DNA of 32,730 bases from Solirubrobacterales bacterium (GTDB lineage Bacteria; Actinomycetota; Thermoleophilia; Solirubrobacterales; Solirubrobacteraceae): the NCBI GenBank assembly GCA_019240655.1, contig JAFAXX010000075.1:1-32730 (forward strand). The letters are read 5' to 3'. Positions 9,660 through 16,734 of this stretch are shown here, in pieces; the stretch's first letter is position 1; every line of letters begins with the position of its first letter. The notes below the pieces were generated by a model, which did no database searches, was not told the DNA's origin, and saw only the letters and a program-made list of their open reading frames with translations. Made by a program: the position numbers and the translations under genes.

Positions 9660-10379
9660 ATGATCCGCCTCATCGGCATCGTGATCTCGATCGGGTTGGC
9701 CGACTCGCTGAACCCTTCGACGATCGCGCCGGCGCTCTATCTGGCCACGGGTGAGTCCGCCGCCGAGCGCGTCGCCCAGTTCACCCTCGGAGTGTTCTCG
9801 GTCTACCTGGTGGGCGGCGTGGCCATTGCTCTCGGGCCCGGGCGACTCCTGTTCTCGCTCATCCCGCACCCGCACCACCAAGTCGGTCACATGATTGAGA
9901 TCGCCGCTGGACTCGTGATGATCGGCGGCGCCTCACTGCTCTGGCGCCATCGCGCGAACCTCGCCGAGCGCGATCCCCCCCGGCCGAACGAGCGCGGCCG
10001 TTCGAGCGCGCTGCTGGGGGCGACGATCACGGCGGTCGAGCTGCCGACCGCGTTTCCGTACTTCGCCGCGATCGCCGCGATCGTCGGTGCTGACCCCGAC
10101 CCGGCGCGCGCGGTCGGACTGATCGTGCTGTTCAACTTCTGCTTCGTGCTGCCGCTGCTCGGCATCGTCGCCACTCTGATGTTCGCCGGCGACCGCGCCG
10201 CGCCGATGCTGCGGGCCGGACGCGATTTCCTGCAGCGCCGCTGGCCGGTCCTGCTCGCCGGCCTCGCGCTGGCCGCCGGGGTGTTCGTGGTCTTCCTCGG
10301 GGCGACCGGCTTCGCCGCCAACGCTCACGGGCACCTCGGCCGCTTCGTTCGCCGCCTGCGCCGCGCGGTTCGCCCCTGA
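9660..10379 (+). CDS. LysE-like / GAP (Sap) family integral membrane protein
   Basis: 239 residues with about six hydrophobic helices: 5-25, 40-62, 72-90, 118-142, 150-175 and 198-220, and a basic C terminus. The opening GLADSLNPSTIAPALYLATG resembles the GAP/sulfolipid-1-addressing (Sap) family of the LysE exporter superfamily, which has also been compared with DsbD-like transporters. Substrate unknown. A possible -10 (AAGAAT, 9647-9652) lies 7 nt before the ATG. It ends 10 nt before the converging SDR stop, with a small AGAGA-GGG-TCTCT hairpin across both stops. Confidence 0.7.
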   Translation: MIRLIGIVISIGLADSLNPSTIAPALYLATGESAAERVAQFTLGVFSVYLVGGVAIALGPGRLLFSLIPHPHHQVGHMIEIAAGLVMIGGASLLWRHRANLAERDPPRPNERGRSSALLGATITAVELPTAFPYFAAIAAIVGADPDPARAVGLIVLFNFCFVLPLLGIVATLMFAGDRAAPMLRAGRDFLQRRWPVLLAGLALAAGVFVVFLGATGFAANAHGHLGRFVRRLRRAVRP

Positions 10380-10391
10380 GAGAGGGTCTCT
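10379..10391. terminator. Small hairpin across two converging stop codons
   Basis: AGAGA, GGG loop, TCTCT. It covers the end of the membrane-protein gene and the SDR stop. The stem is short (5 bp), so a terminator role is only tentative. Confidence 0.3.
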
Positions 10392-11172
10392 ATCCCCGGG
10401 CGCCGCGGACGAGCCGGCGCATTCCTCGCAGCCAGCGCTCGGGCTCAGCGCCCTTGAGCGCCATGTGCCCCGCCACCGCCGCGTGCGGCAAGATCAGAAA
10501 GCGCTCCTCGCGGATCGCCGCGATCACCGTCTCGGCCACCTCGGCCGGCTCGATGACGTCGTCGGAGAGCAACGCCGCCGCGGCCACCGGGTCCTCGAGG
10601 GCGCCCTCGAGCATCGGAGTCCGCACCGCCTGGGGGCACAGGCACGAGACCTTGACCCCCGCGTCCCCGTAGGTCACCGAAAGCCATTCGGCGACGGCCA
10701 CGGCGGCGTGCTTGGTCACCGAATAGGGCATCGCCGAGACCTGCATGAGTAGGCCCGCGGCGGAGGCCGTGCTGAGCAGATAGCCGTCGCCGCGCGCCAC
10801 CATCCCCGGTAGCAGCGCCCGCGCCGCCCAGATGTGGGCCATCACGTTCACCCGCCAGGCCAGCTCGAACTCCGCGTCCGCGGCCTCCGGGCCGCCCGCC
10901 GGGCCGGGGACGCCCGCGTTGGAGAAGAACAGGTCGATCTCGCCGCCGGCCTCCAGCGCCCGCGCGATCAGCGCCTGGATCTCCTCCTCCCGGCTCACGT
11001 CGGCCCTTACCGCTTGTGCGCCAGTGGCCCGCGCCACCGCCTCGACCCCCGGAAGGTCGAGGTCGGCGACCGTCAGCGCACGCGGCGCTTCCGCGGCGAA
11101 GCGCTCGGCGAGCGCCCGCCCGATCCCGCTCGCCGCGCCGGTGATCACGAGGTTTCGGTCGCGGAGCTCCAT
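10390..11172 (-). CDS. Short-chain dehydrogenase/reductase (SDR)
   Basis: 260 residues, the classical SDR length. The cofactor motif TGAASGIG, DVSREEE after strand 3, NAG in FFSNAGVPG, the catalytic Ser in LLSTASAAG and the YxxxK pair in YSVTKHA are all present. The segment after strand 6 is PQAVRTPML. ATG 11172 is preferred to a longer reading because a promoter with near-zero leader lies just upstream. The gene is divergent from a TetR regulator and shares its operator. Given the adjacent acyl-CoA dehydrogenase, a role in fatty or other acyl-chain metabolism is likely (inference). Confidence 0.88.
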   Translation of the reverse strand: MELRDRNLVITGAASGIGRALAERFAAEAPRALTVADLDLPGVEAVARATGAQAVRADVSREEEIQALIARALEAGGEIDLFFSNAGVPGPAGGPEAADAEFELAWRVNVMAHIWAARALLPGMVARGDGYLLSTASAAGLLMQVSAMPYSVTKHAAVAVAEWLSVTYGDAGVKVSCLCPQAVRTPMLEGALEDPVAAAALLSDDVIEPAEVAETVIAAIREERFLILPHAAVAGHMALKGAEPERWLRGMRRLVRGARG

Positions 11173-11182
11173 CGCGACGCCG

Positions 11183-11211
11183 AGACTAATCGAAGTTGAA
11201 ACGCGATTCAA
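11183..11211 (-). promoter_or_regulatory. Promoter of the SDR gene
   Basis: On the minus strand: -35 TTGAAT (11206-11211), exactly 17-nt spacer, -10 TAGTCT (11183-11188), then 10 nt to the ATG, giving an almost leaderless transcript. The -35 overlaps the TetR-type palindrome. Confidence 0.6.
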
Positions 11212-11212
11212 C
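11195..11212. promoter_or_regulatory. TetR-type operator GTTGAAnCGCGnTTCAAC
   Basis: An 18-bp palindrome with 6-bp outer arms and a CGCG centre. It covers the -35 boxes of both divergent promoters (SDR to the left, TetR-acyl-CoA dehydrogenase to the right). The adjacent TetR protein is the obvious ligand. Confidence 0.7.
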
Positions 11213-11224
11213 AGCGCCTAGGCT
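11196..11224 (+). promoter_or_regulatory. Promoter of the TetR-acyl-CoA dehydrogenase operon
   Basis: -35 TTGAAA (11196-11201), 17-nt spacer, -10 TAGGCT (11219-11224), then 9 nt to GTG 11234. The -35 lies inside the shared palindrome, which fits autorepression. Confidence 0.6.
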
Positions 11225-11233
11225 TGTGCCGCC

Positions 11234-11875
11234 GTGCCGAGGCAGCTTCCCGCCCACACTGGCCGCGCCCCCGTCAGCGCCCGCGGCACGCGGACCCGCA
11301 TCGCGCTGGTGCAAGCCGCACGCGCGGTGTTCGAACGCGACGGCTATCTCGACGCCAGGATCACCGACATATCGGCCGAGGCCGGCGTCGCGGCCGGCTC
11401 GTTCTACACCTACTTCACGAGCAAGCAGGAGGTGTTCGGGGCGGTGATGGCGGACGTCGAGGAGGAGATGCTCCATCCCCGGATACTGGAGCCGGCCGAC
11501 CGGGATGACCCGGTCCACGTGATCGAGGCGGCCAATCGCGCCTATCTGCTCGCCTACCGCCGCAACGCCAGGCTGATGGCGCTGATGGAGCAGGTCTCGC
11601 AGATCGACGAGGACTTCCGGCGCCAGCGCCTGCGGCGAGCGCGGGCGTTCACGGAGCGCAACGCCCGCGCGCTCGTGGCGCTGCAGCGCCGCGGCGTGGC
11701 CGATCCTCAGCTCGATGCGCAACTGGCCGCACGCGCGCTCAGCGCGATGGTCAGCCGCGTCGCCTACCTCCGTTACGTGCAGGGCGTCGGCACCGAGTCG
11801 GTTGAGGCACTGGTGGGCGTACTCACCCGGCTGTGGGTGGGCGCCCTTGGCATCCGCAGCGCAACCTACATCTGA
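11234..11875 (+). CDS. TetR-family transcriptional repressor
   Basis: 213 residues. The N-terminal helix-turn-helix is typical: TRIALVQAARAVFERDGYLDARITDISAEAGVAAGSFYTYFTSKQEVF. The ligand domain is ~140 residues of helices with no recognisable ligand signature; its layout resembles KstR/FadR-like actinobacterial regulators of lipid catabolism. The GTG start is set by the promoter 9 nt upstream. The gene is 15 nt from the acyl-CoA dehydrogenase gene and divergent from the SDR, so it probably represses both and itself, with an acyl-CoA as likely inducer (inference). Confidence 0.9.
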   Translation: MPRQLPAHTGRAPVSARGTRTRIALVQAARAVFERDGYLDARITDISAEAGVAAGSFYTYFTSKQEVFGAVMADVEEEMLHPRILEPADRDDPVHVIEAANRAYLLAYRRNARLMALMEQVSQIDEDFRRQRLRRARAFTERNARALVALQRRGVADPQLDAQLAARALSAMVSRVAYLRYVQGVGTESVEALVGVLTRLWVGALGIRSATYI

Positions 11876-11890
11876 AGGGAGAGCAGGAAG

Positions 11891-13126
11891 ATGGAATTCG
11901 AGCTCAGCGACCGCTGCCAGGAGCTGCGCGAGCGCCTGCTGCAGTTCATGGACGAGCATGTGTATCCGGCCGAGGCGATCTACCGAGAGCAGCTGCTCGG
12001 GTCGGGACGGCCGCACTTCCACCCGCCGGTGATGGAGGAGCTCAAGCAGCGGGCGCAAGACCTCGGCCTGTGGAACCTGTTTCTGCCCCACCCCGATGCC
12101 GATGCCGGCGCTCCCGGGCTGAGCAACGTGGACTACGCGCCGCTGGCCGAGATCATGGGCCGCAGCCACATCGCGCCGGAGGCCTGCAACTGCGCCGCCC
12201 CGGACACCGGCAACATGGAGGTGCTCACCGTGTTCGGAAGCCCCGACCAGAAAGAGCGGTGGCTGCGTCCGCTGCTCGACGGCGAGATCCGCTCCGCATT
12301 CGCGATGACCGAGCCCGCGGTGGCGAGCTCCGATGCCACCAACGTCGAGATGCGGATCGAGCGCGAGGGGGACGAGTATGTCCTGAACGGGCGCAAGTGG
12401 TGGACCTCCGGCGCGATGCGCGAGCGCTGCCGGATCCTGATCGTCATGGGCAAGACCGACCCCGATGGTCCCGCCTACCGGCAGCAGTCGATGGTCCTCG
12501 TACCCCGCGACACGCCCGGGGTCCAGATCGTCCGCAACCTGCCGGTGTTCGGCTACGTCGACCCGGAGGGTCACGCCGAGATCGTCTTCGACGACGTGCG
12601 CGTGCCCGCCGCCAATCTGATTGGCAACGAAGGCGACGGGTTCCTGATCTCCCAGGCCCGTCTCGGTCCGGGGCGGATCCATCACTGCATGCGGGCGATC
12701 GGCGCCGCCGAGCGGGCGCTCGAGCTGATGTGCGCCCGCGCGAGCGCCCGCGTCACCTTCGGCCAGCCCGTAGCCGCCCGCTCGAACGTGCAGGACTGGA
12801 TTGCCGAGTCGCGGATCGAGATCGAGATGGCGCGGCTGCTCACGATGAAGACCGCGTGGCTGATGGACACGGTCGGCAACAAGCACGCGCGCACCGAGAT
12901 CGCGGCGATCAAGGTGGCGGCGCCGAACGTCGCCTTGCGTGTCGTCGACCGCGCGATCCAGGTCCACGGCGGCGGCGGCGTCAGCGACGACTTCCCGCTG
13001 GCGATGATGTACGCGCACCTGCGCACGCTCCGCCTGGCCGATGGCCCGGACGAGATCCACAGGCGCTCGATCGCCCGGCATGAGCTCCGGCGCGCGGCGC
13101 CGGCGCCGGCGGAGGCGCGCGTCTAG
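11891..13126 (+). CDS. Acyl-CoA dehydrogenase, ACAD10/11-like
   Basis: 411 residues. A flavoenzyme that makes the 2,3-double bond in an acyl-CoA. Visible family blocks: [10 protein letters not shown] near the N terminus, the FAD/substrate segment [49 protein letters not shown], the C-terminal helices with [38 protein letters not shown] and the closing [19 protein letters not shown]. The last two resemble the ACAD10/11 branch, which handles unusual (long, branched or hydroxylated) acyl chains. AGGAAG precedes ATG 11891. It is co-transcribed with the TetR gene. Confidence 0.93.
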   Translation: MEFELSDRCQELRERLLQFMDEHVYPAEAIYREQLLGSGRPHFHPPVMEELKQRAQDLGLWNLFLPHPDADAGAPGLSNVDYAPLAEIMGRSHIAPEACNCAAPDTGNMEVLTVFGSPDQKERWLRPLLDGEIRSAFAMTEPAVASSDATNVEMRIEREGDEYVLNGRKWWTSGAMRERCRILIVMGKTDPDGPAYRQQSMVLVPRDTPGVQIVRNLPVFGYVDPEGHAEIVFDDVRVPAANLIGNEGDGFLISQARLGPGRIHHCMRAIGAAERALELMCARASARVTFGQPVAARSNVQDWIAESRIEIEMARLLTMKTAWLMDTVGNKHARTEIAAIKVAAPNVALRVVDRAIQVHGGGGVSDDFPLAMMYAHLRTLRLADGPDEIHRRSIARHELRRAAPAPAEARV

Positions 13127-13128
13127 GG

Positions 13129-13161
13129 TGGGCCGCGCTGCGCGCGGCGTCCATGGGGCCG
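13129..13161 (+). repeat. Solo copy of a 33-nt dispersed element
   Basis: Starts 3 nt after the acyl-CoA dehydrogenase stop. It matches the left arm of the inverted repeat at 25546-25578 in 30 of 33 positions and the reverse complement of 25678-25710 equally well. It lies between convergent genes, beside the 16-bp tandem array. Confidence 0.75.
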
Positions 13162-13196
13162 GGCCAGTCCGAGCGCACCCTGCCCGGGCGACCCGG

Positions 13197-13371
13197 CTCA
13201 TCCAGTGCGCCGCTGATCCAGTGCGCCGCTCATCCAGTGCCGGCTCATCCAGTGCGCGGCTCATCCAGTGCGCGGCTCATCCAGTGCCCGATTCATCCAG
13301 TGCCCGATTCATCCAGTGCCCGGCTCATCCAGTGCCCGGCTCATCTAACGGCCGACTCATCCAGTGCCCGA
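13197..13371. repeat. 16-bp tandem repeat array, 11 units
   Basis: Consensus CTCATCCAGTGCCCGR on the plus strand. Units start at 13197, 13213, 13229, 13244, 13260, 13276, 13292, 13308, 13324, 13340 and 13356; one is 15 bp, and the tenth (CTCATCTAACGGCCGA) is decayed. A 16-bp period cannot hold a reading frame, so it is not coding. The last unit contains the stop codon of the minus-strand START-fold gene, so the array looks like serial duplication of that gene's 3' end. It fills the gap between two convergent genes. Confidence 0.9.
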
Positions 13372-13812
13372 CTCGACCGCCCGCTTGAGCTCGCCCGCCC
13401 GAGCGCCGGCGAGCATCTCCCGCAGCAGGTCGACCAGCGGCCCGCGAATGACCATGCCGAGCATCCGCCCCAGGTCCACGTCGAGGGAGTACGTCGCCCG
13501 CGTGCGGCCGCCGCCGAGGTCGGCGAGCTCCCAGCTTCCCTCGACCGACTTCAGCTCGCCCTTCTCCTGACGCCAGTCCAGTCGGGTCGGATCGTCGTAG
13601 GAGAACCGGACGACCGACTTGATCGTGCGGACCCTGGCGTCGGACTGTGATTCGCAAAGCACGGCCCGTCCGCCGGCGTCGCGCTCGAGCGGGCGCAGCG
13701 CCTTCAGGCCGCCCTGCCATTCGGGCGCCCTCTCGACATCGGCCACGAGCTCCCACACGCGCTCGAGCGGCGCGTCGATCTCGGCGCTCGAGCTTCCCGT
13801 CAGATTTCCCAT
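13357..13812 (-). CDS. SRPBCC/START-fold protein (polyketide cyclase/dehydrase-like)
   Basis: 151 residues, a single START-like lipid-binding fold. It opens with SSAEIDAPLERVWELVADVERAPEWQGGLKALRPLERD, the usual first strand, helix and Trp of the family, and has a central SVVRFSYDDPTRLDWRQEKG and a long C-terminal helix from RMLGMVIRGPLVDLLREML. These proteins bind or transform hydrophobic ligands; no catalytic residue can be assigned. AGGAG precedes ATG 13812. The final residues (GTG and stop) are encoded inside the last unit of the 16-bp array. Confidence 0.82.
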   Translation of the reverse strand: MGNLTGSSSAEIDAPLERVWELVADVERAPEWQGGLKALRPLERDAGGRAVLCESQSDARVRTIKSVVRFSYDDPTRLDWRQEKGELKSVEGSWELADLGGGRTRATYSLDVDLGRMLGMVIRGPLVDLLREMLAGARAGELKRAVESGTG

Positions 13813-13879
13813 ATCTCGCTCCTGGGTTCGGTCTTGCCGGCGAGACTGTCGCGCATCGCGCGTGATCCGTCGAGGCTGT

Positions 13880-14048
13880 CCGCGCCGGGCGGGCGGGCCG
13901 CGCGGGCGGGACCGCCGGCCGGGAACCGGCGCCGGGCGCCGGCCGGCCGGGAGCCGGGCGCCGGGACCGGGCGCCGGCCGGCCGGGAACCGCGGACCGGG
14001 CGCCGGGACCGGGCGCCGGGCGGCCGGGAACCGGCGCGGGCGGCGACC
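13880..14048. repeat. GC-rich palindromic repeat block
   Basis: Degenerate ~35-bp repeats built from GGCGCCGG, CCGGCCGG and GGGACCGGGC words; a 19-nt segment at 13934-13952 recurs at 13969-13987. Nearly pure G/C with many nested hairpins. It fills most of the 252-bp gap between two minus-strand genes. No gene is seen in it. Confidence 0.7.
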
Positions 14049-14064
14049 GCGTCCGGGCCGCGAC

Positions 14065-14703
14065 TCAGCGCGGACCCGAGCCGTCCAGGTACCAGTGCCG
14101 GTTGACGGACGTCAACCACCGGTCCTCCGCCACCGGCGTCAACACGAAGCGGCTGATCGTCCGCTGCCCGCCGACCTGGTCGGTGTAGAGCAGCTCGATC
14201 GTGATCGGCTCGCGCCGGCGGACTGCCGCGGCGATCTCCCCGTGCATGCGGTCCGACGGGTCGCGCAGCGCGCCCTGCCACAGGCCGATGTCCCCGGCCG
14301 GGATGTAGAGGTCGCGGCTCAGGGCTCGGAACTCTCCGTCGACGGCGTGATCGGTCCGGGTGCTCTCCCGCCCGGGATGGATGGCCCAGCTCTGGAGCAC
14401 GCCGATCCCCGCGCCTACGTTTCGCAGGCCGATGGCCAGGTACACGACGTTGTCGACGTGCTCGGCGACGGCACCACTGCCAGAGACGTGGATCCAGTGG
14501 CCGTCGACGAACATGATCTTCTGGTCCGGGTCGTTCATGCGCGAGGGCACGAGCACCGGCCGGCGCTGCTCCTCGAGCGCGAGCTCGGCGACCCGCGCGG
14601 AGCGGTTCGCCGAACGGACCGACGCGAACGTCGCCACGGCGAGCACGAGCGTGCCGGCGCCGGTGGCCAGTGAGGAGATCGTGGCCCAATCGGTCACGCT
14701 CAT
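14065..14703 (-). CDS. Hypothetical membrane-anchored protein
   Basis: 212 residues. One N-terminal membrane helix (about residues 7-28, ATISSLATGAGTLVLAVATF) is followed by a short basic/helical linker (SVRSANRSARVAELALEEQ) and a soluble, mostly beta domain with VYLAIGLRNVGAGIGVLQSW. This 'DWATISSLATGAGT.VLA.AT' opening recurs in uncharacterised actinobacterial proteins; no function can be given. The C-terminal domain would face the cytosol or the outside depending on orientation. The ATG at 14703 lies 10 bp from a perfect 14-bp palindrome (14713-14726). Confidence 0.7.
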   Translation of the reverse strand: MSVTDWATISSLATGAGTLVLAVATFASVRSANRSARVAELALEEQRRPVLVPSRMNDPDQKIMFVDGHWIHVSGSGAVAEHVDNVVYLAIGLRNVGAGIGVLQSWAIHPGRESTRTDHAVDGEFRALSRDLYIPAGDIGLWQGALRDPSDRMHGEIAAAVRRREPITIELLYTDQVGGQRTISRFVLTPVAEDRWLTSVNRHWYLDGSGPR

Positions 14704-14916
14704 AAGTTAGAAGCCGGCGCGCCGGCGCCGCCTGGGACCGCATCCGGACTCGCTTGACCTCCGCCGACAGTTTCGTTCCCCGTGGCGACGCGAGACAGGT
14801 CCCGAGGACCATAACTCTCGCTCAGCGACCAGGATCGCACCCGCGGCGCCCGGCGCGCGCGAGCGGGGAACGTTTTCGTCGTGCGGACGCCCCGGCCGCG
14901 CCGCTGAGCGTTCCGC

Positions 14917-15008
14917 GCCGCCCCGCTCCGCGCTCCGCGCGCCCGCCCCGGCCGCCCCGCTCCGCGCTCCGCGCGCCGCCCCGGCCGCCCCGCTCAGCGC
15001 TCTGCCTC
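14917..15008. repeat. ~34-bp direct repeat, 2.6 copies
   Basis: Units begin at 14917, 14951 and 14984 with the shared core GCCGCCCCGCTCCGCGCTCC; the third copy is diverged (GCTCAGCGCTC). Noncoding, function unknown. Confidence 0.7.
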
Positions 15009-15202
15009 AGCGCTCCGCTCCGCTTCGGTAGCGCGACTCGTCGAGGAGCCCCAGCCAGAGTGGCGGACGACCGGGTCCGGGCGTCCCGGCGACTGGTCAC
15101 GTGGGGCAGGATCGCGACGGTTTGAAGCCCCTGGACGAAGGCACCAAGCCAGTGGGACGCGGAGCTGTCAGCCGCGCCGGCCAGGACGCGAGCACCCGGC
15201 GC

Positions 15203-15208
15203 TAGCCT
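15203..15208 (+). promoter_or_regulatory. -10 box giving a probable leaderless mRNA
   Basis: TAGCCT, 7 nt before ATG 15216. No clear -35. The spacing matches several other start-proximal boxes in the window. Confidence 0.35.
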
Positions 15209-15215
15209 CCGCGCC

Positions 15216-16040
15216 ATGGCGCCGGAGGTGATCGAGCTCGTTCTCGCTCCCGCGCTCGCCGCGGCCTCGACGCTGGCCGCGCGCCGGTTCGGTGCCCGGG
15301 CCGGCGGCGTGGTGAGCGCCTTCCCGGCGATCGTCGGCCCGGTCCTGCTGGTCGGCGGCCTCGAACACGGCTCCGCCTTCGCCGCGCGGGCCGCCGATGC
15401 CACCCTGCTCGGACTGGTCGCTCTTGCCGCCTTCGCGTGCGGCTACGCCCGCGCGGCGCTCACCACCGCCTGGCCGCTGAGCCTCGCCGCCGGCTGGGCT
15501 GCCGCCGCCGCCGGCGCGCTCGTGGCCGGGCTCTTCGGCGGCGGCGCGGCGCCGCCCGCGGGATTCATCGCCGCGGTCGGCTCCCTCGTCGCGGCCGAGC
15601 GCGCGCTCCCTCGACCCGAGCCCGCGCCGCGACCCGAGCCCGCGCCTGGACCCGAGCCCGCGCCTCGACCCGAGCCTGCGCTCGCCAAGGCCGGGGCCGC
15701 CATCCCGATCCGGATGGCCGCAACCGCGGGCCTGGTCACCGTGCTGTCCGCGGCGGCGAGCGCCTTCGGCCCGCTGGTCGGCGGCATGCTGGCGGCGCTC
15801 CCCGTGCTGGCGTCGGTTCTCGCGGTGCTCGCTCACCGCGAGGCCGGCGGCGCGACCGCCGTCGCGCTGCTGGGCGGCATGCTCCGCGGAATGGCCGGCT
15901 TCGTCGCCTTCTGCGAGGTGCTGGCGCTGCTGATCGGGCCGGCCGGGATCGGCCCCGCGGTCGCCGCCGCGACGGCCGCGGCGCTGGCGTTGCAGGCCGC
16001 CGTCGCCTACACTCCTCCAATATCTCAACGCGCTGTATGA
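15216..16040 (+). CDS. Multi-pass membrane protein with internal duplication and a proline-rich hinge
   Basis: 274 residues with about seven or eight hydrophobic segments. The two halves look related: FGARAGGVVSAFPAIVGPVL in the first and FGPLVGGMLAALPVLASVLA in the second, each followed by a His/Gly or His/Arg turn. Between them is a linker of RPEPAP repeats encoded by four 18-bp units. The arrangement recalls small GlpM-like or DMT-type transporters that arose by duplication, but I cannot name a family with confidence. It is the first gene of a rightward group including a VOC protein and the MpaB-type oxygenase. Confidence 0.7.
   Translation: MAPEVIELVLAPALAAASTLAARRFGARAGGVVSAFPAIVGPVLLVGGLEHGSAFAARAADATLLGLVALAAFACGYARAALTTAWPLSLAAGWAAAAAGALVAGLFGGGAAPPAGFIAAVGSLVAAERALPRPEPAPRPEPAPGPEPAPRPEPALAKAGAAIPIRMAATAGLVTVLSAAASAFGPLVGGMLAALPVLASVLAVLAHREAGGATAVALLGGMLRGMAGFVAFCEVLALLIGPAGIGPAVAAATAAALALQAAVAYTPPISQRAV
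15612..15683 (+). repeat. 18-bp tandem repeat encoding RPEPAP
   Basis: Four consecutive units with the core CGACCCGAGCCCGCGC, in frame within the membrane-protein gene, forming the cytosolic or periplasmic hinge between its two halves. Confidence 0.85.
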
Positions 16041-16091
16041 AAGAGCTTCCCCGTATGTTAAGAAACTCGCGGCGGGGGTACCAGGGCGGTG

Positions 16092-16517
16092 ATGGCGGTC
16101 GCACAGGCGCATCTGGTCGCGGGTCTGGCCGAGCTGACGCTCGAGACCGACGAGCTGGCGCGAACGGAGCGCTTCTATCGGTGGATGCTCGGACTCGAGC
16201 TGATCTCGCGCGGCGACGATCGCGTCTGGCTCGCGCTCGGGGCGGCGACCCGCCTTGGCTTGTGGTCCCCGGGCGAGAAGGAGTTCGGCGACCGGGGCGC
16301 CCGCCATGTGCACTTCGCGATCTCGATCTCGCCGGGCGGCCTCGAGCGGCTGGCCGAGCGGCTGCGAGCCGACGGCACCGAGATCACGGGGCCGGTCGAG
16401 CACCCCGGCGGCGATCGCTCGATCTACTTCGAGGACCCGGCCGGCAATGTCGTCGAAGCGTGGGATTTCTTCCACCGAAGCCCCGGCGCCGCCGAAGGCC
16501 TGGACGCGCTCAGGTGA
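16092..16517 (+). CDS. VOC-superfamily (glyoxalase/bleomycin-resistance-like) protein
   Basis: 141 residues with two beta-alpha-beta-beta-beta halves. First half: AELTLETDELARTERFYRWMLGLEL; second half: HVHFAISISPGGLERLAERLRADGTEI and DRSIYFEDPAGNVVEAWDFF. The family metal ligands would be Glu in AELTL (commonly His), His in HVHFA and Glu in VVEAW. It may be a metal-dependent lyase, isomerase or dioxygenase, or a binding protein; the substrate is unknown. The start may be ATG 16092 or the GTG just before it. It lies 51 nt after the membrane-protein gene. Confidence 0.82.
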   Translation: MAVAQAHLVAGLAELTLETDELARTERFYRWMLGLELISRGDDRVWLALGAATRLGLWSPGEKEFGDRGARHVHFAISISPGGLERLAERLRADGTEITGPVEHPGGDRSIYFEDPAGNVVEAWDFFHRSPGAAEGLDALR

Positions 16518-16521
16518 TCCC

Positions 16522-16734
16522 GTGCTGACGCGCCTCCTCGGAACGGTGGGCCTGCGGTCGTGGCACTTCCACACCGCCTCGATGGGCGCCGTCGCGCTCT
16601 GCCTTGGCCTCTGGATCCGGGCCAAGACCATCGATCAGGCCGAGCGCGGCAACGCCGAGCGGCGGGCGCTGTTCGTCGGCCTGTGGCCGCCGACGCTGTA
16701 CCTGATTGGCGACTCGCTCGAGCGCCATGAGTGA
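16522..16734 (+). CDS. Small hypothetical protein coupled to the MpaB-type oxygenase
   Basis: 70 residues from GTG 16522. It has one moderately hydrophobic segment (HTASMGAVALCLGLWIRA), a charged middle (IDQAERGNAERR) and a second hydrophobic patch (ALFVGLWPPTLYLIGDSLE), so it may be membrane-associated. It starts 4 nt after the VOC gene and overlaps the next gene by 8 nt (ATGAGTGA), typical of translational coupling. No family recognised; it may be a partner of the oxygenase. Confidence 0.65.
   Translation: MLTRLLGTVGLRSWHFHTASMGAVALCLGLWIRAKTIDQAERGNAERRALFVGLWPPTLYLIGDSLERHE

Larger units (their letters stand above)
14704..15215. other. 512-bp intergenic region with GC-rich repeat
   Basis: Between a leftward and a rightward gene. 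It holds a 14-bp palindrome GCCGGCGCGCCGGC (14713-14726), a ~34-bp direct repeat in about 2.6 copies (14917-15008; GCCGCCCCGCTCCGCGCTCC core) and the start-proximal -10 of the next gene. Open frames across it are low-complexity and not convincing. No RNA gene was recognised. Confidence 0.6.

Noticed and set aside
11186..13264. 692-residue minus-strand open frame opposite the TetR/acyl-CoA dehydrogenase genes
   Set aside because: Shadow frame; the plus strand encodes two clear families over the same DNA.
13197..13371. CRISPR array
   Set aside because: Units are contiguous 16-bp repeats with no unique spacers and no cas genes nearby.
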